From assembly GCA_964622275.1 (NCBI GenBank), contig CAZUMX010000034.1:1-10948 (forward strand): a DNA stretch of 10,948 nucleotides, read 5' to 3'. A program made the translations under genes and the position numbers. The notes under the pieces were generated by a model. It was not told where the DNA came from. It saw only the letters and a program-made list of their open reading frames with translations, and did not search any database. Source of the stretch: CAYPEZ01 sp964622275 (GTDB lineage: Bacteria > Patescibacteriota > Minisyncoccia > Phycocordibacterales > UBA6899). Below, in pieces: positions 1-5,487 of the stretch. Within the stretch, counting starts at the first letter, position 1, and every line of letters begins with the position of its first letter.

Positions 1-2
1 GT

Positions 3-122
3 ATTTATTTGCTTTCTGGATGGGAATCTTCATACGGTTGCCGATATGAAGAAAAGAAGGCAAAACAACTTGGTCTTAAAATTATTTATCCCAATGACAG
101 TGGAACACAAGAGAAGGAATAG
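3..122 (+). CDS. C-terminal tail of a DUF4406-like protein (5' end outside window)
   Basis: Only the last 39 codons are present, read from base 3 to the TAG at 120-122. The peptide begins IYLLSGWESSYGCRYEEKKA and continues with KQLGLKIIYP. A hydrophobic strand, a GWE-S-G turn, a helix with E and A, then LGL-I-YP is the ending I associate with DUF4406 and related nucleoside 2-deoxyribosyltransferase-fold proteins, which are small cytoplasmic Rossmann-like proteins found in phages and bacteria. The catalytic N-terminal part is missing, so neither activity nor substrate can be judged. The other two frames give less family-like peptides. The family assignment rests on this short motif and is moderate; the reading frame is more secure. 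Confidence 0.55.
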   Translation: MYLLSGWESSYGCRYEEKKAKQLGLKIIYPNDSGTQEKE

Positions 123-129
123 TAGTTAA

Positions 130-204
130 CCCCCAAATTGCGAACTGGGGTGCTGGCTACTTCGTGAAAAATCTCCCAACAGATTCTCAGACTGTGACGA
201 AGTA
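130..204 (+). other. Possible structured RNA or 3' UTR (two stem-loops)
   Basis: The spacer after the DUF4406-like gene contains two inverted repeats. CCCCA (131-135) pairs with TGGGG (146-150). TACTTCGT (158-165) pairs perfectly with ACGAAGTA (197-204), enclosing a weaker ACAG/CTGT stem (179-182 with 192-195). An intrinsic terminator follows at 228-262. The arrangement could be a folded 3' UTR or a small RNA ending at that terminator. I do not recognise an RNA family, and no promoter of its own is evident, so this is a structural observation only. Confidence 0.25.
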
Positions 205-227
205 ATCTTTGCCATCTGAAAACAGGG

Positions 228-262
228 AATAAAACACCTCTTCCAAGGGGTGTTTTATTTTT
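228..262 (+). terminator. Intrinsic terminator, potentially bidirectional
   Basis: AATAAAACACC on the left arm pairs with GGTGTTTTATT on the right. The stem can extend inward through ACACCTC/GGGGTGT with one T-G wobble and a TTCCAA loop, and the right arm runs into TTTATTTTT. The A-rich left flank could act as a U-tail on the other strand. It ends transcription of the upstream DUF4406-like gene before the promoter at 274. Confidence 0.8.
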
Positions 263-273
263 GGAAAGAGATA

Positions 274-303
274 TTGACAGAATGGCATAAATAGTGTTAG
301 AAT
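274..303 (+). promoter_or_regulatory. Sigma70-type promoter of the membrane protein gene
   Basis: A consensus TTGACA (274-279) is followed, after 18 bases, by TAGAAT (298-303). Transcription should start near 310, giving a leader of about 45 nt that carries GGGAGGAGGT (341-350), the strongest Shine-Dalgarno sequence in the window. Confidence 0.7.
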
Positions 304-354
304 ATAGACCTCAGTTCATTGTAAGTATAAGTCTCACCGAGGGAGGAGGTTCTA

Positions 355-885
355 GTGGACGCAATTGTCCTATGGAGCCTGGCCCTTCCGGTCGCGCTCC
401 TCATTCTTACCGCCGCTAGGGTTCTAGGGACGAAGATTCGCGGTGTCAATGAGGTCTCAGGGTTTCTGGTATGGCAAGCGGTCGACAATTGGGTCGACTT
501 TATTGTCTATCCTGCGGCTCTCATCACCTTTGGCCCACTGTACGGGTTTCTGGTGATGGCAGTAGGTACTCTGGGTCTCAATCTTGTCTATGTGATCGTC
601 AACAAGATCACACAGACAGATTGGACATTCATGGAGGCTATCAATGGTCTCCGAGTGGTAAAACGGGTGGCTAGTTGGAAGGTCGGTAAGTTACTGATCT
701 TCATAGCATTGTCGATAAAATTCGACTCATTTGTTGCCACAACGTTTTACTTTGGCAAGAGCGTCGATTTCAAGTCTCGAAGCTTCTGGGGGATCTTCCT
801 CGGAAGCCATTTGATAGCTAATGCACTTTGGGCTGGTGGGCTCGAGGTGGTCATTATCGCTATCAGAGCGCTCTTTGGTGTGTAA
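355..885 (+). CDS. Multi-pass membrane protein of unknown function
   Basis: This 176-aa protein starts at GTG 355, chosen because GGAGG lies five bases upstream and no better start exists. It is dominated by hydrophobic stretches at about residues 3-22, 46-60, 62-84, 111-128 and 145-174, suggesting four to six membrane passes. Basic loops near 22-30 and 98-110 (GLRVVKRVASWKVGK) probably face the cytoplasm. I see no catalytic motif and do not recognise the family. It is a single-gene transcription unit, with its own promoter at 274-303 and a strong terminator immediately after the stop. Its base composition resembles the housekeeping genes at the right of the window rather than the AT-rich genes that follow, so it is probably native. 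It is certainly a gene; function unknown. Confidence 0.85.
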   Translation: MDAIVLWSLALPVALLILTAARVLGTKIRGVNEVSGFLVWQAVDNWVDFIVYPAALITFGPLYGFLVMAVGTLGLNLVYVIVNKITQTDWTFMEAINGLRVVKRVASWKVGKLLIFIALSIKFDSFVATTFYFGKSVDFKSRSFWGIFLGSHLIANALWAGGLEVVIIAIRALFGV

Positions 886-917
886 TGCGTGGAAGGAAAC
901 CCTTCCACGCATTTTTT
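886..917 (+). terminator. Strong intrinsic terminator
   Basis: TGCGTGGAAGG (886-896) pairs perfectly over 11 bp with CCTTCCACGCA (901-911) across an AAAC loop, followed by six T residues. It begins directly after the stop codon at 885 and isolates the membrane-protein gene from the next transcription unit. Confidence 0.93.
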
Positions 918-944
918 ATTCACTATACGAAGGTATTCAGCTTT

Positions 945-953
945 TGTTATAAT
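945..953 (+). promoter_or_regulatory. Extended -10 promoter for the 964 operon
   Basis: TGT-TATAAT (945-953) is a perfect extended -10 element. Transcription would start near 960, only a few bases before the ATG at 964, so the mRNA would be nearly leaderless. No convincing -35 is visible. The position of this element argues for 964 as the start rather than the in-frame GTG at 889. Confidence 0.65.
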
Positions 954-963
954 GAGAGCACAT

Positions 964-1350
964 ATGGAAGAGTCTGCTTCTGAGCCCTCTAAAGATTCGA
1001 AAAGGCATGATCGGTTTCCACTACTCGCAATTTTTTTTCTGATGACACTCGCTGTCATTGGTTCAAATTTTTATAAATATTATTATTCAAAAAATTTTGA
1101 CTATCTCGTAGAAGCACCTTGCAATCCGGCTTCTGAAATATGTTTCGAGCGAGACTGTTCAAATCCTGATGAGTGCCCACCGAATGGATTGGCAGTATAT
1201 AAGCAGTACTACGTCAAGGCATATGATTTTTCTAGATGTTCAGACAGTTCATGCCTTCGCGAATGCGCAGAAGGAATAATTTCGTGTCGTGATATTCCGT
1301 GTGACCAAGACGGAGGGGATACATGCATCATCTATTCTAGTGAAGAGTAA
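964..1350 (+). CDS. Small membrane-anchored cysteine-rich protein
   Basis: From ATG 964 the protein is 128 aa. A charged N-terminus of about 17 residues precedes one membrane helix (about 18-38, FPLLAIFFLMTLAVIGSNF). The rest is a Tyr- and Cys-rich domain expected to lie outside the membrane, with ten cysteines in spaced pairs (contexts APCNP, EICFE, RDCSN, DECPP, SRCSD, SSCLR, RECAE, ISCRD, IPCDQ, DTCII). Such spacing suggests disulphides or metal binding. I associate this type of small Cys-rich anchored protein with CPR genomes but know no function for it. An in-frame GTG at 889 was rejected because it lies inside the terminator stem and upstream of the promoter. It is the first gene of an AT-rich run with the 278-aa protein (20-nt gap) and the histidine kinase, so it may belong to an envelope-sensing unit; that role is inference. 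Confidence 0.8.
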   Translation: MEESASEPSKDSKRHDRFPLLAIFFLMTLAVIGSNFYKYYYSKNFDYLVEAPCNPASEICFERDCSNPDECPPNGLAVYKQYYVKAYDFSRCSDSSCLRECAEGIISCRDIPCDQDGGDTCIIYSSEE

Positions 1351-1365
1351 GTCCATTTCTTACTC
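1345..1365 (+). other. Hairpin between the Cys-rich gene and the next start codon
   Basis: GAGTAAG (1345-1351), which includes the stop codon of the Cys-rich gene, pairs with CTTACTC (1359-1365) across a 7-nt loop and ends five bases before ATG 1371. There is no T-tract, so it is not a terminator. It could limit translation of the downstream gene or be chance. Confidence 0.35.
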
Positions 1366-1370
1366 AGTAT

Positions 1371-2207
1371 ATGAGTACTTTCGACCTAAATAATATTAAT
1401 ATCGATGATCTTGTCTCCGACAGAGAGGCGTTTAATGAATTTGTATACACTCCAATATCGCAAGCGTTGAAAGAACTGAGAGAACGGCAAAGCAATAAAG
1501 AAATTCAACAACCCGATGACCTCCCGGATCCCGTTAAAAGCGGAGCCAAGGCAGTTTTGTTTAGGCAACTCATGACGCCCAACCATGAAGTATTACGCTT
1601 TTTGGGGGTAGTAGATGCGTTAGGGATCGATCCTCTGTTGTTTGAGTATCTTGATGATAAGTTTACATCTAATAACGATTGGAAATATTATTTGGGAAGA
1701 AAAGCGTATTTTAAAGGAATGAATTCCAAGAACCAGCCGATGATTGACTGCGTCAGTATTGTTGACTTTGCAAAATTTGATGGAAAGCGAATAAGAGACG
1801 TTCAAACACTTTGGGGGGAGTCGCTAGTAGATTTTCATCATAGAGTTCTAGACTCAAAATCCCCACTCTATAGTAGCTTGATTTTTGACGGTTCTGAGTG
1901 GCTCAAGGAAAAGGGAGAAGGCGCCAAAGAGTACTACAAGAGATTTCTCCAGTTTTTTATAAAAAATGGAATCTTGTTTGAAAATTTCCTACTCGATGAA
2001 AAAGAAAAAAAATTTAATTCTGAGGTTTTTCTGCCAGCATTTATTTCAGTCTATAAAATGTATGGAGTAAAACCACTCATTGCCCCGCTGGAGCCAACTG
2101 AAATAGAGGGAAGTGATTTTTGGATGTATCATCCTTATGAACACAAAATATTTGTACAGGATTTTATTGCATCACATGCGACATTCAAAAATAAATCAAA
2201 TACTTAA
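1371..2207 (+). CDS. Conserved-looking hypothetical protein, 278 aa
   Basis: This is a soluble protein with no membrane segment or signal peptide. Its early section contains FVYTPISQALKELRERQ, followed by a Pro-rich linker (QQPDDLPDPVKSGAKA) and a mixed helical region rich in aromatic and charged residues. No catalytic or nucleotide-binding motif is apparent and I do not recognise a named family. It has no clear Shine-Dalgarno and sits 20 nt after the Cys-rich gene and 14 nt before the histidine kinase, so co-transcription is likely. Base composition is AT-rich, like its upstream neighbour and the sensor half of the kinase. A role linked to the kinase, such as an input or output partner, is possible only by context. 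Confidence 0.8.
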   Translation: MSTFDLNNINIDDLVSDREAFNEFVYTPISQALKELRERQSNKEIQQPDDLPDPVKSGAKAVLFRQLMTPNHEVLRFLGVVDALGIDPLLFEYLDDKFTSNNDWKYYLGRKAYFKGMNSKNQPMIDCVSIVDFAKFDGKRIRDVQTLWGESLVDFHHRVLDSKSPLYSSLIFDGSEWLKEKGEGAKEYYKRFLQFFIKNGILFENFLLDEKEKKFNSEVFLPAFISVYKMYGVKPLIAPLEPTEIEGSDFWMYHPYEHKIFVQDFIASHATFKNKSNT

Positions 2208-2221
2208 TTTTCTAAATATTT

Positions 2222-3832
2222 ATGTTTGACTTCAACACATGTTTTGAAACCGCAAAAGACTACCGAGTGATTGCTTATTATACGCATTTGATACCCACGC
2301 TCATTACCGTATCTTTGGCTATATTTACTCTTTATAAAACTAGGTTTTCTTTTCTTTCAAAAATATTCTCTAGTTTTGCGGTGACGTTGTGTCTATGGTT
2401 TATTGGGAACCTTATTGCTTGGTCAAGCAATAATTACGATTTGGTGACTTTTGTTTGGGCCCCACTAGACTACTTAAATGTCCTTTTCTATATACTGGGA
2501 GCTTATTTCTTTTTAGTTCTATTGAGGGGAAAAGATATTCCAGCTTGGGCAAAACTCATCTTTTTAGGTCTTGCTATTCCTGCATGGATAATCACTCTCT
2601 TTGGCCATTCGGTCGCGGGTTTCAATCTTCCTGTCTGCGAGGCGTTTAATAATGATTTCTTAACTTTTTTTAAACTGTCTGTTGAGAGTGTTTTACTCGC
2701 TTTGATTGTAGTCTCAAGTATTGTTGGTTTTTGGAAGGGAGATAATATTAAGAAAAAACAAATAGTACTTGTTGCGTTCGCACTTCTGCTCTTCTTCTCT
2801 GTTTTTTCTGTTACAGAGTATATCTCTAGCGAAACGGGAATTTATGAAATCAATCTTTATAGCCTTTTTGTTCTGCCAGTGTTCTTATTCATGATTATAT
2901 ACTCAATTACAAATCAAGAAACATTTGGTTTGCACCTTGTCGGTACTCAATTGCTTCCATACATCATGGTGATTATGGCCGGGGCGCAGTTCTTCTTTTT
3001 GGATGGTTTGACAGACGAGATTCTCACATCTGTTACATTCTTGCTTTCTTGTGGATTCGCATTCCTTCTAGTGCAAAGTGGGAAACATGAAGAAAAAGCA
3101 CGAATTGAAATAGAAAAACTCGCAGAAGAACTCAAAACAGCCAATGAGCAGCAGTCTGTCCTTATTCACTTCGTGACGCACCAGATTAAGGGATTCTTCA
3201 CAATGTCGAGGAATATCTTTTCTCTCATGCTCGAGAATACCTTTGGTGAGCTCAACCCAGGAATGAAAAGAATGGTGCAGCAAGGATTTGATAACACGAC
3301 GAAAGGGGTGGCGACCGTTCAAGAGATCCTCAACGCTGCAAACCTCAAGAAAGGGACTGTTCAGATGAAGATGATTTCCTTTGATGCACGTGCCCTTGTG
3401 GACGAAATTCTTGCCGATCTCAATCCTCGTGTCGTTGAAAAAAAGCTTCAACTCTCAACCGTCTTGTCTTCGGGGCCACTTGTGGTTGTTGGAGATCGTT
3501 TTCAGCTTCATGAGGTATATAAGAATCTTGTAGACAACGCTATCCGTTATACTCCACAAGGGAAGATTACTGTGACCCTAGAAAAACAGTCCAATTCGGT
3601 TCATTTTTCTGTGACTGATAGTGGGGTGGGCCTTTCAGAAGATGACAAGAAACGCCTCTTTACTGAAGGAGGACGAGGCAAAGATTCACTCAAGGTCAAT
3701 GTCGACTCTACTGGCTTTGGTCTCTTTATCGCAAAAGGCATCGTCGACGCACACAAAGGCCATATCTGGGCAGAATCAGAAGGTCCAGGGAAGGGCAGCA
3801 CCTTCTCTGTCGATTTACCGCTCGTCGGTTGA
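2222..3832 (+). CDS. Orphan multi-pass membrane sensor histidine kinase
   Basis: This 536-aa kinase has an N-terminal membrane sensor with about eight or nine hydrophobic segments between residues 20 and 285, then a charged coiled-coil linker (about 287-312). The dimerisation/phosphoacceptor helix holds H320 in HFVTHQIKGFF, and the C-terminal HATPase domain has an N box (NLVDNAIRYTP, N435/N439), G1 (DSGVGL, D466) and G2 (TGFGLFIAKGI, about 497-507). All elements needed for autophosphorylation are present. The H box is atypical: HQIKG replaces the usual HELRTP. No response regulator lies in the window, so its partner is elsewhere. Composition changes sharply: sampled 60-base lines in the sensor half are about 33-38% GC and in the kinase half about 48-53%, suggesting a mosaic gene. 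Its 3' end recurs exactly at 4865-4944 and in diverged form at 7382-7492. The start at 2222 lacks a Shine-Dalgarno; it is probably expressed with the upstream gene. Confidence 0.93.
   Translation: MFDFNTCFETAKDYRVIAYYTHLIPTLITVSLAIFTLYKTRFSFLSKIFSSFAVTLCLWFIGNLIAWSSNNYDLVTFVWAPLDYLNVLFYILGAYFFLVLLRGKDIPAWAKLIFLGLAIPAWIITLFGHSVAGFNLPVCEAFNNDFLTFFKLSVESVLLALIVVSSIVGFWKGDNIKKKQIVLVAFALLLFFSVFSVTEYISSETGIYEINLYSLFVLPVFLFMIIYSITNQETFGLHLVGTQLLPYIMVIMAGAQFFFLDGLTDEILTSVTFLLSCGFAFLLVQSGKHEEKARIEIEKLAEELKTANEQQSVLIHFVTHQIKGFFTMSRNIFSLMLENTFGELNPGMKRMVQQGFDNTTKGVATVQEILNAANLKKGTVQMKMISFDARALVDEILADLNPRVVEKKLQLSTVLSSGPLVVVGDRFQLHEVYKNLVDNAIRYTPQGKITVTLEKQSNSVHFSVTDSGVGLSEDDKKRLFTEGGRGKDSLKVNVDSTGFGLFIAKGIVDAHKGHIWAESEGPGKGSTFSVDLPLVG
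3734..3813 (+). repeat. 80-bp direct repeat, copy 1 (inside the histidine kinase)
   Basis: These 80 bases, encoding kinase residues from about K505 (KGIVDAHKGH) to V530 and the start of the next codon, are identical base for base to 4865-4944. The copies lie 1131 bases apart in the same orientation. After the repeat, copy 1 ends DLPLVG and copy 2 ends EIPPLY, each reaching a stop at the same distance. Confidence 0.97.
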
Positions 3833-3907
3833 CAATTAACAAAATCCTTATCTTTAAGATGCCTTAAATTGGAATCAACTCCTAGTTCTTTTCTCAATAG
3901 GTGACAT

Positions 3908-4390
3908 ATGTTGCAGAGTCTTCGGAACCCTGGATTCTTTACTCCTGCGCAAATTGGAGTACTACGGGCTATTGATGAACATGATTTTTCTTGGGTCATC
4001 AAAAGCGCAAAAGCAGACTTGATGAAACACAAAGAGCCTGTTTTGCTTAATGACAAAGAAGCCGAACTTTCTCTGAAGCAGTATTACGATCTTATTGCTG
4101 TGGCAGACAAGGGAACACGCTACGCCGTATCGTCTGCGCTCGATCCCTACTGGCATACGCACGTTTTTGATACTCGTGGGTATGCTGATTTCTGCCGAGA
4201 CCAAGTCGGTGGGTTCATACACCATGTGCCACTCGATGCGGATGATGAAGTTGGTTTTGCAGATGTTGCTGGTGTGTACTTAGAAACTTTGGATAAGATG
4301 CAAGAGATCTACATAAACGTCTCATCGGTAGCTTTTCCAAAAAATGCCGACAAGAAAACAGTAATTTGTTTGATGCATTGGGGAGATTGA
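3908..4390 (+). CDS. WHxH/FxHH-motif protein, GRDP (glycine-rich-domain)-like
   Basis: This 160-aa soluble protein starts at ATG 3908, with AGGTGA three bases upstream. The core is LDPYWHTHVFDTRGYADFCR (about 79-97) followed by GGFIHHVPLD (101-110). The arrangement of D-x-x-WHxH, a D-T-x-x-Y-x-x-F-C helix and F-x-HH-x-P matches a conserved motif I know from glycine-rich-domain-containing (GRDP/DUF1399-like) proteins and related bacterial hypotheticals. H83, H85, H105 and H106 could bind a metal; the activity of this family is not established to my knowledge. It lies 75 bases after the kinase, in the block bounded by kinase 3'-end copies 1 and 2, and is closed by a terminator. It has no similarity to its neighbours, so cargo status is inferred from position. 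Confidence 0.75.
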   Translation: MLQSLRNPGFFTPAQIGVLRAIDEHDFSWVIKSAKADLMKHKEPVLLNDKEAELSLKQYYDLIAVADKGTRYAVSSALDPYWHTHVFDTRGYADFCRDQVGGFIHHVPLDADDEVGFADVAGVYLETLDKMQEIYINVSSVAFPKNADKKTVICLMHWGD

Positions 4391-4414
4391 TTTGCAGGAA
4401 TCCTCCATTCAATC

Positions 4415-4446
4415 GGGGCTTACCAATTTGTTGGAAGCCCCTTTTT
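4415..4446 (+). terminator. Intrinsic terminator after the WHxH gene
   Basis: GGGGCTT (4415-4421) pairs with AAGCCCC (4435-4441), and the stem continues past a bulged A through CCAA/TTGG. Five T residues follow. It separates the WHxH gene from the promoter of the next gene. Confidence 0.9.
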
Positions 4447-4452
4447 CCATTT

Positions 4453-4461
4453 TGATATACT
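4453..4461 (+). promoter_or_regulatory. Extended -10 promoter of the DUF6176-like gene
   Basis: TGA-TATACT (4453-4461) lies 12 bases before ATG 4474, so the predicted transcript has a leader of only about six bases and no Shine-Dalgarno. The same TGATATACT string occurs before scpB. Confidence 0.6.
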
Positions 4462-4473
4462 AGAAACAATAAT

Positions 4474-4806
4474 ATGGATAAACTTATTATAAAAATATTT
4501 GAGATAGACCAAGTCAAAAGGAGTTTGCTTATTGAATGGAGCGAATATCTTAAATTACATAAAAATGAAGTAGTTTTAACTCTTGATGAAGAGAATATGC
4601 TTGTCGAGGGTTGTAACGTGTTTACTGAAAACAACAAAGAATATTGCATCATTTTTGGTTTGTCAGGGAAAAAAGGTTTAAGAGAGACAAATTTAAACCG
4701 CGAGATAAATGTTAGACATAAAGAGGTTTTTAAAGAAATAATCTTAAGAAATATAAAATCAGAACAACTATATTTTTTTGGAAATTCCAAAATCCTAAGT
4801 CTGTGA
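4474..4806 (+). CDS. DUF6176-like small protein
   Basis: This is a 110-aa soluble protein. Residues 21-45 read EW-EYL--H--EV--TL--E-M--E, followed by an EY-IIFGLSG strand (56-65) and NREINVRHKEVFKE (76-89) with H82. The order EW…FL…H…EV…TL…E.M.VE, then Y….W/F…G, then …IN..H… is what I recall of DUF6176, a compact alpha/beta family of unknown function. It is AT-rich (one sampled line is 33% GC) compared with trpS or scpA. It has its own promoter, and its stop overlaps a GTG (4803) that may begin a glycosyltransferase fragment. It lies just upstream of kinase 3'-end copy 2. The gene call is good; the family name is a recollection from motif order. Confidence 0.7.
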   Translation: MDKLIIKIFEIDQVKRSLLIEWSEYLKLHKNEVVLTLDEENMLVEGCNVFTENNKEYCIIFGLSGKKGLRETNLNREINVRHKEVFKEIILRNIKSEQLYFFGNSKILSL

Positions 4807-4866
4807 AGCATATCTCCACCGTGGTTCTGGTAAGAAATTGGCAATATTATTGCGAACGCTACCTAA
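4803..4866 (+). pseudogene. Possible N-terminal shard of a family 2 glycosyltransferase
   Basis: Starting at GTG 4803, which overlaps the stop of the DUF6176-like gene, the frame reads MKHISTVVLVRNWQYYCERY then LKA. This resembles the first strand and helix of GT2 enzymes (VSVVIPVRN…Y…CLKS). The similarity ends where the 80-bp kinase repeat begins, in a different frame, so it would be a truncated gene start joined to the repeat. The match is short and could be chance. Confidence 0.25.
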
Positions 4867-4944
4867 AGGCATCGTCGACGCACACAAAGGCCATATCTGG
4901 GCAGAATCAGAAGGTCCAGGGAAGGGCAGCACCTTCTCTGTCGA
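4865..4944 (+). repeat. 80-bp direct repeat, copy 2
   Basis: This stretch is identical at all 80 positions to 3734-3813, same orientation. Perfect identity at third codon positions means recent duplication, gene conversion or recombination, in contrast to the strongly diverged third copy before trpS. Confidence 0.97.
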
Positions 4945-4963
4945 GATTCCTCCACTCTATTAG
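4865..4963 (+). pseudogene. Histidine kinase 3'-end fragment (copy 2 of the 80-bp repeat)
   Basis: Bases 4865-4944 repeat the kinase 3' end exactly; the frame then continues EIPPLY to TAG at 4961-4963. The fragment encodes only the last strand-helix portion of the HATPase domain and has no H, N or G1 box, so it cannot be a kinase. EIPPLY is a normal-looking kinase C-terminus but differs from the DLPLVG of the complete gene, so this may be the true end of a second, otherwise lost kinase gene rather than a simple copy. It separates the DUF6176 block from the glycosyltransferase/S66/AsnRS-like block. Confidence 0.9.
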
Positions 4964-4967
4964 TTAA

Positions 4968-5290
4968 ATGATTAAAGTAAATGATGCCGGTCGCTCAGAG
5001 GCATTTCTATTCTTGATAGCATGAAATGTGGCTGCGTTCCGATCATGTTGAATCGTAGTGGCGTTTCGAAGATGTTTGTTGATGGAGTTACAGGATTTAG
5101 AGTTGATAAGGACTATTCCCAGAACGCTGCTAGGATCATTTCCAGGTTACTACGTGATGATGATATGCTTACGAATATGCGTCATGATGTACAGAAGTAT
5201 TACCAAGACAATTTTTCGATGAATCAAATTCTCCAGAGAACACTGTCGGTATATGAAAAAGTATTATCAAATAAGAGATACACAACATGA
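4968..5290 (+). pseudogene. C-terminal remnant of a family 4 glycosyltransferase, frameshifted
   Basis: The frame from ATG 5021 encodes MKCGCVPIMLNRSGVSKMFV then DGVTGF, the donor-binding part of GT-B family 4 glycosyltransferases (E-A-M-x-C-G-x-P-V-I, G-x-x-E-x-V, D-G-x-x-G-F), and runs 89 aa to TGA 5288-5290. Immediately upstream the motif continues in two frames: GRSEAF (4989-5006) in one and ISILDSMKCGC (from 5003) in the other. These join into the expected SEAFG-ISILDSMKCG if a 7-base unit between two ATTT repeats was lost. The N-terminal Rossmann domain is absent, so no full enzyme can be made. Translation from 5021 would still couple to the next gene through the ATGA overlap at 5287-5290. 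The remnant begins five bases after the stop of kinase fragment copy 2. Confidence 0.8.
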
Positions 5291-5487
5291 ACATTGGAGT
5301 CTTTGTTGCGTCTGATAAGGCTCCCCAAAACGAACAAAGGAGCTATGATTTCTTCAAAAAAAAGGGATTTCAGTTATTGAGCATCCAATTTGCACCAAAT
5401 CATATGGTGGTTTTTATGCCGGGACAGCGAAAGAACGTGCGAATGCGCTGCATGAGCTCTATCTTGACGACAGAATCGATGTTGTAA
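5287..5487 (+). CDS. S66 peptidase (LD-carboxypeptidase/MccF-like), N-terminal part before the frame break
   Basis: ATG 5287 overlaps the glycosyltransferase stop. The first residues, MNIGVFVASDKA, give the opening beta strand of S66 peptidases, and family-like sequence continues to FFKKKG. After the A8 run the frame departs from the family and ends at TAA 5485-5487. The -1 frame from the same A8 run instead gives GISVIEHPICTKSYGGFYAG and onward without interruption into the catalytic portion at 5487. The true product therefore spans both frames: 5287-6230 plus one base equals 315 codons, i.e. 314 aa, a normal S66 length. On its own this 66-aa piece would not be functional. See the entries for the slip site and the C-terminal part. 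Confidence 0.7.
   Translation: MNIGVFVASDKAPQNEQRSYDFFKKKGFQLLSIQFAPNHMVVFMPGQRKNVRMRCMSSILTTESML
5356..5364 (+). other. A8 homopolymer with A AAA AAG slippery heptamer (frame break)
   Basis: Eight A residues (5356-5363) are followed by G. In the starting frame the codons are AAA AAA AAG, so an in-phase A AAA AAG heptamer, as in dnaX, lies at 5358-5364. Homology moves to the -1 frame exactly here. AAAGGAG (5336-5342), a possible internal Shine-Dalgarno-like stimulator, lies 15 bases upstream. No strong stem lies at the usual 5-9 base distance downstream; the nearest (CACCA/TGGTG, 5393-5409) is about 28 bases away. Mutation or sequencing error are equally open. Confidence 0.55.

Noticed and set aside
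305..354. Leader hairpin (TAGACCTC with GAGGTTCTA) that could hide the Shine-Dalgarno of the 355 gene
   Set aside because: The predicted transcription start near 310 would remove most of the left arm, so the pairing is unlikely to form in the mRNA.
889..963. Upstream in-frame GTG (889) as the start of the Cys-rich protein
   Set aside because: It lies inside the terminator stem of the previous gene and upstream of the extended -10 at 945-953; the added residues show no signal-like or family-like character.
3829..3860. TTGACA at the kinase stop as promoter of the WHxH gene
   Set aside because: Candidate -10 hexamers fall at 14- or 20-base spacing, neither acceptable; kept only as a comparison with the trpS upstream region.
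3068..4056. Minus-strand frames opposite the kinase
   Set aside because: These are shadows of the strongly conserved kinase coding sequence; they have no start signals or recognisable domains.
4215..4844. 209-aa open frame on the minus strand
   Set aside because: It runs antisense across two better-supported + strand genes and their terminator and promoter, has no start signal, and has a low-complexity Leu/Ser-rich composition typical of antisense frames.
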